DNA from: CAYYIS01 sp964470965
GTDB lineage: Bacteria; JAAXHH01; JABIQT01
Direction of reading: 5' to 3'
Length of the DNA: 64,000 nt
NCBI GenBank assembly: GCA_964470965.1
Contig: CAYYIS010000007.1
Coordinates: 78,386 to 142,385 of the forward strand
The notes beneath the pieces are model-generated. The model had not been told where the DNA came from. It searched no databases and saw nothing but the letters and a program-made list of their open reading frames with translations. A program made the translations under genes and the position numbers. Of the stretch, positions 41,956 through 51,391 are shown in pieces (the first letter of the stretch is position 1; each line of letters opens with the position of its first letter).

Positions 41956-43167
41956 GTGCCTAAACGTATTGGGGCGATGCACATGGGTGATGATCATCCG
42001 TCCGGAGTGGCGGTGACGCATATTGAAACCATGCCGGTAGGGGGGCTCACATTTGTCCGGGTGCACACGAACGAGGGCATCACGGGCCTCGGTGAGATGC
42101 ACCCTGCGAGCAGTACCAGTGGTGGGCGGTATGTTCCGTCCGCATCCATTCGGTTTCAGGAAGAATATCTGATTGGTAAAGACCCCACTCAGATCGAACG
42201 GCACTGGCAGCATATGTTCCGACGCAGTCTGTTCCGGGGAGGGGCAGATTCAATGGCGGCCATCAGTGCCATCGATATGGCGCTGTGGGATATTACCGGC
42301 AAGCTGGCTGGTCTGCCGGTATACAAACTCCTGGGCGGGCCGACCAGAGAGCGCGTGAAACTTTTCGTCACGCCTGTCTGTTACGACACCTATACACCTG
42401 AGGAAATGGCGGTCAGCGCCAAGCGTCTGGTGGCGGAGGGATTTTCGGTGGTCCGCATGTTCCCACTCGGGTCCCGGGATCAGTTCGCTAAAATGGGATT
42501 TCGCACGGCGGCGCGGACTGCCGAAAAGTTTGTGGCGGCCGTAAGGGAAGCGGTGGGAGACGAAATCGATGTAGCGATCGATGTGATCTGCCTGCTTACA
42601 CCAGCGGAAGCGATCGAGACGGGGCGTCTGCTGGAGCCGTACGGGCTGTTTTTCTTCGAGGATCCGATCGAGCCGGATAATTCCGATGCCATGGCGCATG
42701 TCACATCGAGGCTCCCTATGCCGGTGGCTACTGGAGAGCGGCTATGCACAATCCATCAATTCCGGGATCTGCTGAATAAAAATGCTGCCTCGTATCTCCG
42801 ACCGGACTTGGCCCTGGCGGGAGGGATAACCAATGTCCAAAAAATCGCGACCCTGGCCGAGGCGAACTACATCGAATTGATTCCGCACAATCCGCTGAGC
42901 TGGGTAAACGCGGTGGCTTCGCTGCACCTGTGTGCTTCGGTTCAGAACATCGCCATGCTTGAACACCACATCCAGGGCAATGTTCTGGAGTCGTCATTCG
43001 ATGAAGCATTCAATGGTCTACCGGCTCTCGAAAACGGACATCTGATCGTTCCCGATCGACCCGGCCTTGGAATTGAACTGAACGACGAGGCGTTGGAAGC
43101 CTATCCTCCCACCAGCGGCCAGCGACTGCCGGTCATCAGGCAGGACGGAAGTTTGAGGGATTATTAA
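41956..43167 (+). CDS. Mandelate racemase/muconate lactonizing enzyme family, acid-sugar dehydratase-like
   Basis: This 403-aa enolase-superfamily enzyme starts at a GTG behind GGAGG; an upstream in-frame extension to 41890 has no ribosome site. Visible metal ligands are Asp in AIDVICLL, Glu in FFFEDPIEPDN and Glu in ATGERLC; the catalytic His is in LIPHNPLSW. This set resembles galactonate/gluconate dehydratases. The first-strand basic motif reads VVRMFPLGS, Arg instead of the usual Lys. It is the first gene of the operon with a sugar ABC importer, and its stop overlaps the next start (TAATG), so it likely dehydrates the imported acid sugar or a derivative. Confidence 0.88.
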   Translation: MPKRIGAMHMGDDHPSGVAVTHIETMPVGGLTFVRVHTNEGITGLGEMHPASSTSGGRYVPSASIRFQEEYLIGKDPTQIERHWQHMFRRSLFRGGADSMAAISAIDMALWDITGKLAGLPVYKLLGGPTRERVKLFVTPVCYDTYTPEEMAVSAKRLVAEGFSVVRMFPLGSRDQFAKMGFRTAARTAEKFVAAVREAVGDEIDVAIDVICLLTPAEAIETGRLLEPYGLFFFEDPIEPDNSDAMAHVTSRLPMPVATGERLCTIHQFRDLLNKNAASYLRPDLALAGGITNVQKIATLAEANYIELIPHNPLSWVNAVASLHLCASVQNIAMLEHHIQGNVLESSFDEAFNGLPALENGHLIVPDRPGLGIELNDEALEAYPPTSGQRLPVIRQDGSLRDY

Positions 43168-44210
43168 TGGTAGAACGCGGAATGCGTAAGCTACGAAATA
43201 TGTTGATCGGCCTTCTGTTAATGGGTTTCTTCGCCGCGTCCTGCGGTGGTGGGGACGACGGAATGATCAACATTGCGGTTGTGCCGAAGGGGCTGACACA
43301 TGAGTTCTGGAAGTCAATCCATGCGGGGGCGCTAGAAGCGGAGAAGGAGCTGCGGTCGCAGGGGGTCCAGGTGTCGATTGACTGGCAGGGCCCCAACAAG
43401 GAGAGTGACCGGGAGCAGCAGATCAAGATCGTAGAGAATCAGATCGGAATGGGCACAGACGCTATCGTTCTGGCGCCGCTGGACGCTCAAGCACTGGTGC
43501 GGCCGGTACTGGAGGCTAACAAGAATGGCCGGCCGGTCGTCGTCATCGACTCGGGACTGGAGATTGGTGAAGACAAATATATTTCATTTATCGCCACCAA
43601 CAATTTCGAGGGGGGACGCAAGGGCGGTGGACGGATTGCGGATTTGGTCGAGGTCCGCCAGCAGTACGATCGGGCCTTCAAACCCGGGATCATTCTTCTC
43701 CGTTATGAACTGGGCCATGCGAGTACGGACGCCCGCGAGCGCGGGTTTCTGGACATGATGGAAAAACGCGGATTGACTGACGCAATACTGTCGAGCAACC
43801 AGTATGCCGGTGCCACGAGGGAAAGCGGCCAAATGAAAGCGGAGGCGCTGCTGAATCAGTATCGGGGCCGGGTCAACGCTATATTCTGTCCGAATGAGTC
43901 GTCCGTCTACGGCACTCTTCAGGCGTTGAGGCGCACCGGACTGCTCGGCAAAGTCTACGTGGTCGGTTTCGATGCCACCCCCGCTCTTGTGGAAGCTCTC
44001 CGGGTAGGCGAGTTGCATGGCCTCATACTCCAGGATCCGGTGCGGATGGGCTATCTGGGCGTCAGGTTCGCGGTCGATGCACTGGCAGGTAAACCTCTGG
44101 AAAAACGAATAGACACCGGTGCCTGGGTAGCCACGCCGGACAATATGGACGATCCGGAAATCGCCCTGCGATTGAGCCCGGATTTGTCCATCCTCGACGA
44201 ACAACGCTAA
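43167..44210 (+). CDS. Sugar ABC transporter substrate-binding lipoprotein (ribose-type)
   Basis: This 347-aa protein has a lipoprotein signal (positive start, hydrophobic LIGLLLMGFFAAS, lipobox Cys26). The mature part is a type 1 periplasmic binding protein: INIAVVPKGLTHEFWKSIHAGALEAEKEL, TDAIVLAPLDAQALVRPV, FCPNESSVYGTLQALRRTG and VYVVGFDATPALVEAL are family hallmarks of RbsB/XylF-like binders. Its start overlaps the stop of the dehydratase-like gene. It captures a sugar for the ATPase and permease encoded next; the sugar is unknown. Confidence 0.92.
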   Translation: MVERGMRKLRNMLIGLLLMGFFAASCGGGDDGMINIAVVPKGLTHEFWKSIHAGALEAEKELRSQGVQVSIDWQGPNKESDREQQIKIVENQIGMGTDAIVLAPLDAQALVRPVLEANKNGRPVVVIDSGLEIGEDKYISFIATNNFEGGRKGGGRIADLVEVRQQYDRAFKPGIILLRYELGHASTDARERGFLDMMEKRGLTDAILSSNQYAGATRESGQMKAEALLNQYRGRVNAIFCPNESSVYGTLQALRRTGLLGKVYVVGFDATPALVEALRVGELHGLILQDPVRMGYLGVRFAVDALAGKPLEKRIDTGAWVATPDNMDDPEIALRLSPDLSILDEQR

Positions 44211-44214
44211 CGCT

Positions 44215-45792
44215 ATGTCCCATTCCCTGCTCGAGTTGCGCCGTATCACAAAGCGCTTCGGCGCAACGGTAGCGCTCGAAGATGTAAATTTCACACTTCG
44301 TTCCGGTGAGGTGCATGCGCTGATTGGTGAGAACGGCGCTGGTAAAAGCACCCTGATGAAAATAGTGGCAGGTGTCTATCTTCCGGATCACGCCGAGATG
44401 GCATTGGCGGATCCCAATCCCTCGATCGCAGACCGGCCGCGGATGTTTCCATATCACCCTGCCAATCCGGCGGAGGCACGGGATCAGGGGATATCCATGA
44501 TCTATCAGGAACGCAATCTGGCGCCGGATCTGTCAGTAGAGGCGAACATCATGCTTGGCCTGGAGCCCGTAGATGGAATTGGTTTCATACAAAAGAAGCG
44601 GCTCCGCAATAGGGTCAAAGAAGCACTCTGGACGCTTGGCCACAAGGATATCGATCCTCTGACACCAGTGCACCTCCTCGGACCGGGGAAACGGCAGGTC
44701 GTTGAGATCGCCCGGGCTCTGGTGGTGAAGGCGCGGGTAGTGGTCTTGGATGAGCCCACTAGCAGCCTGTCCCCCCCTGATGTAACGCAGCTTTTTGAGA
44801 CCATTCGTCGACTGCGGGATCAGGGCATCGGGGTTATATACATCAGTCATTTCCTGGAGGAGATCCTCGAGATAGCCGACTATTATACCGTGTTGCGGGA
44901 CGGACAGGTGGTGGATTCGGGGGGCGCCGCGGAGGCGGATCTTACCGCTCTGATCCGGGTGATGACCGGCCGCACTTTGGGCACACTTTTTCCGTGCGTT
45001 CCCCACGAAATCGGTGGCCCGGTTCTGGAACTTGAAGGCTTGACCGGCCGGCGCATGCCTAAGGGTGCCGTTCTCAGGGTGCACAAGGGTGAAATCCTCG
45101 GGCTGTTCGGATTGGTAGGCTCGGGTCGGACCGAACTGCTCAGGGCATTGTACGGTCTTGATCCCATTGTTGAGGGCCGTGTTACGGTACGGGGCGTTTC
45201 CGATCAGGGGCAACCGCCATACGTCCGTAGAGATCAGGCGTTCGGATTGCTTAGTGAAGACCGCCAGGCGGAGGGGTTGGCTCTCAACCAGTCGGTCGCG
45301 GACAATATGACATATGGCCACGTGCAAGCGTTTTCCACGATGGGATATCTGAGTCGAAGCCGTCAATGGGAGCGCGTCCGTACGTGGATTGGAAAACTTG
45401 GTATTCGGGCCACCGATCCGGGGCAATCCATGGAAACGCTCTCGGGAGGCAACCAGCAGAAGGTAGCCATGGCTCGCCTGCTCCACTGGGAGGCAGATAT
45501 CATACTGCTCGACGAGCCCACGCGAGGCATCGATGTGACCAGCAAGGCCACTATCTACCGGCTGATCGGTGAATTGGCCGCTCAGGGCAAGGCCATCCTG
45601 TTCGTCAGTTCCTATCTGCCGGAGCTGATCGGCGTAAGCGATCGTCTTTGCGTTATGTATCGGGGACGCCTTTCCGAGCCTTTGGAGACCCAATCCCTCG
45701 AAGCACACCAGGTCATGTCTCTGGCAACAACTGGCGAGAATCACCAAAAAGAGCCACCCGGTGAAAACTTGAATTTGATGAGGTCGGAGTGA
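44215..45792 (+). CDS. Sugar ABC transporter ATP-binding protein with two ATPase domains (RbsA/MglA-like)
   Basis: This 525-aa double ATPase has a first domain with Walker A GENGAGKST at 38-46, signature region LLGPGKRQVVEIAR and Walker B VVLDEPTSSLS. The second domain has a degenerate P-loop (GLVGSGRTEL), a canonical signature LSGGNQQKVAMARLL and Walker B IILLDEPTRGID. This is the classic RbsA/MglA layout, in which only one site is fully active. It starts four bases after the binding-protein stop with no ribosome site, so translation is probably coupled. Confidence 0.94.
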   Translation: MSHSLLELRRITKRFGATVALEDVNFTLRSGEVHALIGENGAGKSTLMKIVAGVYLPDHAEMALADPNPSIADRPRMFPYHPANPAEARDQGISMIYQERNLAPDLSVEANIMLGLEPVDGIGFIQKKRLRNRVKEALWTLGHKDIDPLTPVHLLGPGKRQVVEIARALVVKARVVVLDEPTSSLSPPDVTQLFETIRRLRDQGIGVIYISHFLEEILEIADYYTVLRDGQVVDSGGAAEADLTALIRVMTGRTLGTLFPCVPHEIGGPVLELEGLTGRRMPKGAVLRVHKGEILGLFGLVGSGRTELLRALYGLDPIVEGRVTVRGVSDQGQPPYVRRDQAFGLLSEDRQAEGLALNQSVADNMTYGHVQAFSTMGYLSRSRQWERVRTWIGKLGIRATDPGQSMETLSGGNQQKVAMARLLHWEADIILLDEPTRGIDVTSKATIYRLIGELAAQGKAILFVSSYLPELIGVSDRLCVMYRGRLSEPLETQSLEAHQVMSLATTGENHQKEPPGENLNLMRSE

Positions 45793-45805
45793 AAGGACAC
45801 TTCAA

Positions 45806-46792
45806 GTGGACCAACGCACCCGCAATCTGATCGAAGAACTTGCGCCGTTTGCATTATTGTTGCTGGTAGTCCTATTCTTCTACATCGTGGTCGGATCCTC
45901 ATTTATCAGCCCTTTCAATCTTCGCACGGTGCTGGTGCAGAGCGTAGTGGTTATGATCGCAGCCGGCGGCGCTACACTGGTGATCGTCAGTGGCGGTATC
46001 GATTTGAGCGTAGGCTCACTCCTGGCGTTGACTACGGTTGTGGTTGCGCTGGTAGACCGATCACTCCTCGAATCCGGTTCCACGCCAGAGCTGGCCGGTA
46101 TGGTGGCTGTTGTAGCCGGTGTCCTCGTGAGTACGGCCTGCGGTGCCATCAACGGATTATCTATCGCATGGCTGAAGGTCAGTCCGTTCATTACCACACT
46201 TGGGACGTTGTGGATTTTCCGGGGTGTTGCGCTTTGGCTGGCCGGTGGGGTTACGGTCGAGACCGGCAGCCGTCACATGACCTGGCTGATGGAAATTACA
46301 CCTGCAGTCGAATGGCTGTTGGTCTCTCCCGGTGTGTGGGCGGCTCTGCTGGTGATATTGGTGGTCTTCGTATTTCTGACTCGCACGGCTTTCGGACGCT
46401 ATGTATACGCCATTGGATCCAACGAATCCACGGCTCGTCTCTGCGGCATCCGGGTGGAACGTCAAAAGATACTCATCTATACTGTAGCGGGATTGATGGC
46501 TGGTGTCGCGGGTGTGATGCTGTTCAGTTACCAGAACCAGGGTGATCCGACTGCGGCGTTCGGTAAAGAGTTGTATGTCATCGCAGCTGTGGTAATCGGA
46601 GGCGCGTCACTGGCCGGAGGACGCGGCAGCGTGGTAGGTGCGCTGGTTGGTGCACTGTTTATCCAGTTTCTGGAGCAAGGATTGATCCACACCCGGGTCG
46701 AAGATCATTATCAGAAGATGATTGTGGGCGCCTTCTTGATCCTGGCCATAGCGCTGGATCGATACAGACAGATGCGGACGACGAAGGGGTGA
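45806..46792 (+). CDS. Sugar ABC transporter permease (RbsC-like)
   Basis: This 328-aa integral membrane protein has about nine to ten hydrophobic segments and the family signature VSGGIDLSVGSLLAL, plus GAINGLSIAWLKVSPFITTLGTLWIFRG and GGASLAGGRGSVVGALVG. It starts at GTG 13 bases after the ATPase stop, with AAAGGA upstream. It forms the membrane channel of the importer and ends the operon that begins with the dehydratase-like enzyme. Confidence 0.94.
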   Translation: MDQRTRNLIEELAPFALLLLVVLFFYIVVGSSFISPFNLRTVLVQSVVVMIAAGGATLVIVSGGIDLSVGSLLALTTVVVALVDRSLLESGSTPELAGMVAVVAGVLVSTACGAINGLSIAWLKVSPFITTLGTLWIFRGVALWLAGGVTVETGSRHMTWLMEITPAVEWLLVSPGVWAALLVILVVFVFLTRTAFGRYVYAIGSNESTARLCGIRVERQKILIYTVAGLMAGVAGVMLFSYQNQGDPTAAFGKELYVIAAVVIGGASLAGGRGSVVGALVGALFIQFLEQGLIHTRVEDHYQKMIVGAFLILAIALDRYRQMRTTKG

Positions 46793-46969
46793 CGGCGCGA
46801 AAATTTTTGCGGGCACATTACCGAAGACGGTAAGATTCGAGCGAGGTGTGTGCCTTACAAACGACCATTTATCGGATGAGCCGTTCGAACCCTTGCTGAC
46901 TGGGGATTACCGCCACCGCCGCCATTGGATACGTGACGGGATGTGCCAGGCAGCTCCGTTTAGGGAAAT

Positions 46970-47290
46970 CGTGCTAGCCCGAAAACTGATGCCGCGTTCT
47001 TCTTAAACACGATGTAGGCGACCACTTCTGCCTACACCGCATAATCCAGTGCCTGACGTACATTCCGATCGATGATTTTTGTATGATGGCGTTCCATAAT
47101 CAGATGACGCAGCACTTCATCTGTATAGAGTCGAACCGGTGCCTCTGTTGCACCGCCCACCCCGTCCCGGGTCAACATTTCTACGGGGTCTGGCTAAAGC
47201 GGGCAGCCCAGGCGTAAAGCCGTGCCATCGCATTACGTGAGCTTGTCACCCTTGTTTCGGGCAGGATGATATCATGTTCTGTGGTTGTGG
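46970..47290 (-). pseudogene. Decayed coding remnant of unassigned family
   Basis: Reading the minus strand gives protein-like stretches broken by stops. HDIILPETRVTSSRNAMARLYAWAARF comes first, then in another frame GGATEAPVRLYTDEVLRHL and DRNVRQALDYAV with an in-frame stop, then VVAYIVFKKNAASVFGLA. The last piece resembles the C-terminal helix of amidohydrolase-type barrels, but this is weak. There is no intact start or full domain, so it is reported as a remnant only. Confidence 0.3.
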
Positions 47291-47486
47291 TTGCCTTAAG
47301 TGGCGTGCCTTTCGGATCAACCGGAGGTAAAGATCAGAAAAAACGACTCTACCCGCTTATCAATCTTGTTTGGCGAGGTAAACGCATTCATAAAAAGAGG
47401 CAATATTGAACCGCAATGAGGAGACCGGGCATCCTCTAGGCGGTTGCAAGGAAGGTATGTTATTTGGCCGGGCAATCACAAATATT

Positions 47487-47515
47487 TGACACAAAGCGCT
47501 ACAGCATTTATTATC
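47487..47515 (+). promoter_or_regulatory. Near-consensus sigma-70 promoter for the amidase gene
   Basis: TTGACA (47487-47492) and TATTAT (47510-47515) have ideal 17-base spacing. The start of transcription would fall near 47522, about 58 bases before the likely ATG at 47580. Confidence 0.65.
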
Positions 47516-47579
47516 TGACGACTGCCTCTTCGGTTTGATGAGGTATAATAGAGACTCATCAGGGTGTCATACCACTGTC

Positions 47580-48824
47580 ATGATACGTTGCCGAACACAT
47601 TTCTTGCTCGGGCTCATTACCTGCTTTTTCCTTGCAGGTGACATAGCCTATGGCGCACCGAAAATTGTCGATTATCAGCGGCATGTTCCAAGAAAGTACA
47701 AGACCCAAAAGCGCCAGTCCACACGTCACATCATCATTCACAGCACCGAGGCCGGTCTCAGCAGTTCCCTTCGCTCACTATCAACTAGAGGCCATACCAA
47801 CTACCTGGTCGCCCGTGAAGGTACGATTTATCGAATTGTGCATAAAAACTATCGGGCCAACCATGCCGGTCTCAGTATGTGGGACGGGCTGACGAATATC
47901 AGTGATCATTCCATTGGCATAGAATTGGTCGGGTACCACAGCGATCCATTTACAAACGATCAATACATTTCGCTCAAATGGCTGATCGAGACATTTCAGG
48001 ATCAATATAAGATACCGGATTGGAACGTACTGGAGCATTACCGTGTGGCGTATGGCAGACCGAACCGTTGGGTCAAGAAGGCGCACCGGGGTCGTAAGAA
48101 GGACCCCGGGATTTTCAACTTCGACCGTAAGAAAGCCGGGCTTAACTCTAGGGATGAACGCAATAGTATCTTCTACGATCCGGATGTGGCGGCCGGCCAC
48201 CTGATTCCGGATCCGGACATCAATGTGGCGCGCCTCAAGCAGAAGAACAGAAGAGAGTATCAGGAGCAGGTTGCAGCCTTGTCCACCGATGTGGTTACTC
48301 GAAGGAATACGGCTTGGGACATCGCCCGTGGGGAATACGCCAGCCCGGCGACGCGCTACAGATATCCCAACGGCAAAGTGCTTCGGGGAGACCAGATCAC
48401 AGATTGGTCGAAAATACCGGTGGGAACTAAGGTATATCTGAACCGGGAATCATCGGAAGCATCCGTTGAATCATCGGCCATAAAAAAAATCACCGAAGGA
48501 CTGACCGCCTATGACCTGGTGGGTACGGCTTACAGACATTCAGATACATATTATATCTTCCCTAAAGGTACTGTCAAAACCGGAAAACAGGTTAAAGGAT
48601 GGAGTCGGATTCCACCGGGCACACATGTTTTGGAGAAATATAACAAACCGGTGGCAATCACTTTAAAATCACGCAACCAGGCATCCACCGTCGAAGCATC
48701 GCGAGAGCCGGACACTGTATTTCTCCTTCCGAAAGCCCGCCCCGTAGCCGCAAGTCAAATTGAAGACATTGCGAAAGTACCGACCGGCACACTAATGTTC
48801 GTAAAAAAGCAGATGAACCGTTGA
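47580..48824 (+). CDS. Exported N-acetylmuramoyl-L-alanine amidase (Amidase_2) with a three-repeat C-terminal tail
   Basis: This 414-aa protein begins with a signal peptide (MIRCRTHFLLGLITCFFLAGDIAYGA). The Amidase_2/AmpD-like domain follows, with zinc ligand candidates His in HIIIHSTEAG, His in LEHYRVAYG and Asp in RKKDPGIF; NHAG is also conserved. This family cuts the amide between muramic acid and the peptide stem. The C-terminal part has three diverged repeats of about 45 residues, best seen as YRYPNGKVLRGDQITDWSKIP, YYIFPKGTVKTGKQVKGWSRIP and VFLLPKARPVAASQIEDIAKVP, each followed by (V/P)GT. These may bind cell wall. An ATG at 47538 is also possible. Confidence 0.85.
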   Translation: MIRCRTHFLLGLITCFFLAGDIAYGAPKIVDYQRHVPRKYKTQKRQSTRHIIIHSTEAGLSSSLRSLSTRGHTNYLVAREGTIYRIVHKNYRANHAGLSMWDGLTNISDHSIGIELVGYHSDPFTNDQYISLKWLIETFQDQYKIPDWNVLEHYRVAYGRPNRWVKKAHRGRKKDPGIFNFDRKKAGLNSRDERNSIFYDPDVAAGHLIPDPDINVARLKQKNRREYQEQVAALSTDVVTRRNTAWDIARGEYASPATRYRYPNGKVLRGDQITDWSKIPVGTKVYLNRESSEASVESSAIKKITEGLTAYDLVGTAYRHSDTYYIFPKGTVKTGKQVKGWSRIPPGTHVLEKYNKPVAITLKSRNQASTVEASREPDTVFLLPKARPVAASQIEDIAKVPTGTLMFVKKQMNR

Positions 48825-48996
48825 ATTCTCGGATTCAAGATTTTATCGTGATGTGCCACTCAGTCTTCGAACATAAGGGGCGGTTTTTCTACAACATATT
48901 GGAATTGATAAAATATAAACAAGCACAGCGCACAGAAACAGTCATCGGAGACGGTTACAAGCTTCTCATTAATAATCAGACGAAAGGACCCGTTGC

Positions 48997-51240
48997 ATGC
49001 CTCCCTGTTGTACCCGTTGGTGTCGTCAGATTTTAGTCCTTGGTATTTGGTTCCTCGTTATTACAAGTTCTACCACGATGACCTATGCCCAGGATCGGAA
49101 CATCGAGGCCGTGCGTATAGATGGCGCGCCTACTCTGGATGGTACGCTCGATGAACCCTTCTGGCATCAGGCGAAGCCGTCATCCGGTTTTATTCAGCAG
49201 CGACCGAATGAAGGGCGCCAGGTGACCGAACACACGGAAGTGCGCGTGGTGTATAATGATAAGACCCTGTATTTCGGAGTTTATGCTTACGATTCCCAGC
49301 CGGAACAAATCATTGCAACCCAGATGCGCCGGGACGGGTCCCTGGCCGACGACGATTATTTTCAGATTATAATCGATACCTATCTGGATCGCCAGAACGG
49401 TATCATGTTTGCCACCAATCCAGACGGTGCTCGGTGGGATGCACAAGTCCGCAATGAAGGACGTGCCGAAGGGAGAATCAATACCAATAAGCTGACGGAA
49501 TGGGACGGGGTTTGGGACGTCATTACGACGAAGACCGAAGAAGGGTGGTTTGCGGAAGTAGCGATACCCTGGCGTACGCTCCGGTACGAAGCCGGTGCTG
49601 AGATGACGTTCGGCATCAACTTCGAACGGCAGATCCGCCGCCGAAATGAGCAGGCTTTTTGGGCGCCGGTGGTAAAGCCGTATTCTATCATGCAGGTATC
49701 TGTTGCGGGGACGATGACCGGCCTGGATCTGGCGGAACGCGTGGAGCGTAATTTCCAAGTGAAACCCTATCTTCTCGGAGGTGCGCAATGGTCTTATTCA
49801 ACACTCAACACAATCCGAAATGATGAACTCGACACAGGTGTAGACGTCAAGTTTGGCGTCACCCCCAACCTGTCGATGGACCTCACATACAACACCGATT
49901 TTTCTCAGGTAGAAGTGGACGATGCCCAGGTTAACCTGACTCAGTTCGACCTGTTCTTTCCGGAGAAGCGGGAATTTTTCCTAGAGAACGCGGGCCTGTT
50001 CCGATTCGGGATAGCACGCGACACCGAGCTGTTTTACAGTCGCAAGGTGGGTCTTGCCCGTGACAGCACCGGTACACTTCGGGAGATACCCATCTTGGGC
50101 GGGGGGCGTTTAACCGGCAAGGCGGGACGCACGAACATAGGCCTTCTCGCGATGCGAACCCGTGGCAAGACCTTCGGCGGTCAGGTCATAAATGACAACA
50201 ACTTTCTGGTAGGACGTATTAGTCAGGATGTGGGGGGCAAATCCAATGTGGGATTTATTTTTACAAATCGCCAGGCGGCAGGGGGCGACTACAGCAGGGC
50301 CTTCGGAGGCGATTTTAATCTGGCATTAGGCCCGAAACTCGTGGTGAGTGGTTTTATGGCGGGTACGACATCGGACGGGAGCAACGATACAGGCTACGCT
50401 GGTCGGCTCTGGTCCCGGTGGCAGGGGCCGTTGTGGCAGTTCGAAGGGTTTTATAAGAATGCCTCAGAGCATTTCAATCCCGAGATGGGGTTCTTCAGCA
50501 AGCGCCGCCTGGCTGCCACGTATGGCGGGTTTCATGAGGTTTCAGGGCGTGCCTTCTTCACGCCGGAACCAGAGGGCAGCATTGTTCGCCGCTACATTCC
50601 TCACATTGTTCTGGTGGCCACTCTGGGTGATGACGGAACGCAGTTGACACGTCAGGAGCATTATCACTATGAGATGATTCTACGCGGCGGAGAAATCGCC
50701 GGTATCACCTTGGACCGGTCGTTTCAGCGCACGAGTGGTACGAGGATTCTCGGCGTGCCGCTTCCCGACGGAGCATATACGTTCGCCTCCTCTCGTATGC
50801 ATTTCTCATCGAATCAGAGCAAGTCCATTTTCGGTGGTAGCGAATTTACCATCGGGCAGTTCTTTAACGGTAAGAAAAAGACACTCAAGCTTAATGGTGG
50901 GATACGCGCTGGATCGAAATTTACGCTGGGCCAACGTTACGAGCTCAACGATGTTGATCTTACGGACAATGCCGGCCTGCGGCAGGGTGTCACAGCCCAT
51001 ATTGTCGGCACTCAAACCACGTACTCATTCTCCCCCAACATATCTCTGCGGGGATTGATTCAGTGGAACAGCCTCGGAAATGAATTCAGTTCCAACCTTC
51101 GGTTCAACTATATTATCCGCCCCGGCAGCGACCTGTTTATCGTGTATAACGAAAGCAGGGATAGCCAGGCGTCCGGTTTTCTAGGGGATCCTGTGGGCCG
51201 GACGCTGGTAGTCAAGCTGGCGTATCTGTTCAACCTTTAG
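48997..51240 (+). CDS. DUF5916 outer-membrane protein with CBM9-like N-terminal domain
   Basis: This 747-aa protein has a signal peptide (to about residue 31, TYAQD). A CBM9-like beta-sandwich follows (IDGAPTLDGTLDEPFWHQA ... LYFGVYAYD ... WFAEVAIPWRTLRY), then a long alternating-strand C-terminal part (about residues 230-747) expected to form a large outer-membrane barrel, ending in hydrophobic VVKLAYLFNL with a terminal aromatic/leucine pattern. DUF5916 proteins occur in Gram-negative environmental bacteria; their role is unknown but may concern polymer binding or uptake. The ATG follows AAAGGA. Confidence 0.87.
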   Translation: MPPCCTRWCRQILVLGIWFLVITSSTTMTYAQDRNIEAVRIDGAPTLDGTLDEPFWHQAKPSSGFIQQRPNEGRQVTEHTEVRVVYNDKTLYFGVYAYDSQPEQIIATQMRRDGSLADDDYFQIIIDTYLDRQNGIMFATNPDGARWDAQVRNEGRAEGRINTNKLTEWDGVWDVITTKTEEGWFAEVAIPWRTLRYEAGAEMTFGINFERQIRRRNEQAFWAPVVKPYSIMQVSVAGTMTGLDLAERVERNFQVKPYLLGGAQWSYSTLNTIRNDELDTGVDVKFGVTPNLSMDLTYNTDFSQVEVDDAQVNLTQFDLFFPEKREFFLENAGLFRFGIARDTELFYSRKVGLARDSTGTLREIPILGGGRLTGKAGRTNIGLLAMRTRGKTFGGQVINDNNFLVGRISQDVGGKSNVGFIFTNRQAAGGDYSRAFGGDFNLALGPKLVVSGFMAGTTSDGSNDTGYAGRLWSRWQGPLWQFEGFYKNASEHFNPEMGFFSKRRLAATYGGFHEVSGRAFFTPEPEGSIVRRYIPHIVLVATLGDDGTQLTRQEHYHYEMILRGGEIAGITLDRSFQRTSGTRILGVPLPDGAYTFASSRMHFSSNQSKSIFGGSEFTIGQFFNGKKKTLKLNGGIRAGSKFTLGQRYELNDVDLTDNAGLRQGVTAHIVGTQTTYSFSPNISLRGLIQWNSLGNEFSSNLRFNYIIRPGSDLFIVYNESRDSQASGFLGDPVGRTLVVKLAYLFNL

Positions 51241-51364
51241 TATTCCGGCAAAAAATTATGGCTGATGCTCACTTTAGAACAATTCTGTTTGGCGGCGGGG
51301 GCTGTTAGCCATCTGTCTGTCCGAGAGACACAAAATGACCAACCGTGGACCGGGGGGTGACCTG

Positions 51365-51389
51365 CCGTCTCCGGTGGGATCGGAGACGG
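51365..51389. repeat. 9-bp perfect stem-loop between convergent genes
   Basis: CCGTCTCCG (51365-51373) pairs with CGGAGACGG (51381-51389) around a 7-base loop, two bases past the CcmH stop. No T run follows on either strand, so it is more likely an mRNA 3'-end structure than a classical terminator. Confidence 0.55.
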
Positions 51390-51391
51390 AC

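Larger units (their letters stand above)
46793..47579. other. Long spacer: stem-loop, coding remnant and promoter
   Basis: This 787-base region contains a short hairpin after the permease (TTACCG-aaga-CGGTAA, 46818-46833) without a T run, a decayed minus-strand coding stretch (about 46970-47290) and the promoter of the amidase gene; the last two are listed separately. Confidence 0.5.

Noticed and set aside
44533..45747. 404-codon minus-strand frame opposite the sugar ABC ATPase
   Set aside because: Long by chance from codon bias; the plus strand carries both Walker motifs and signature sequences.
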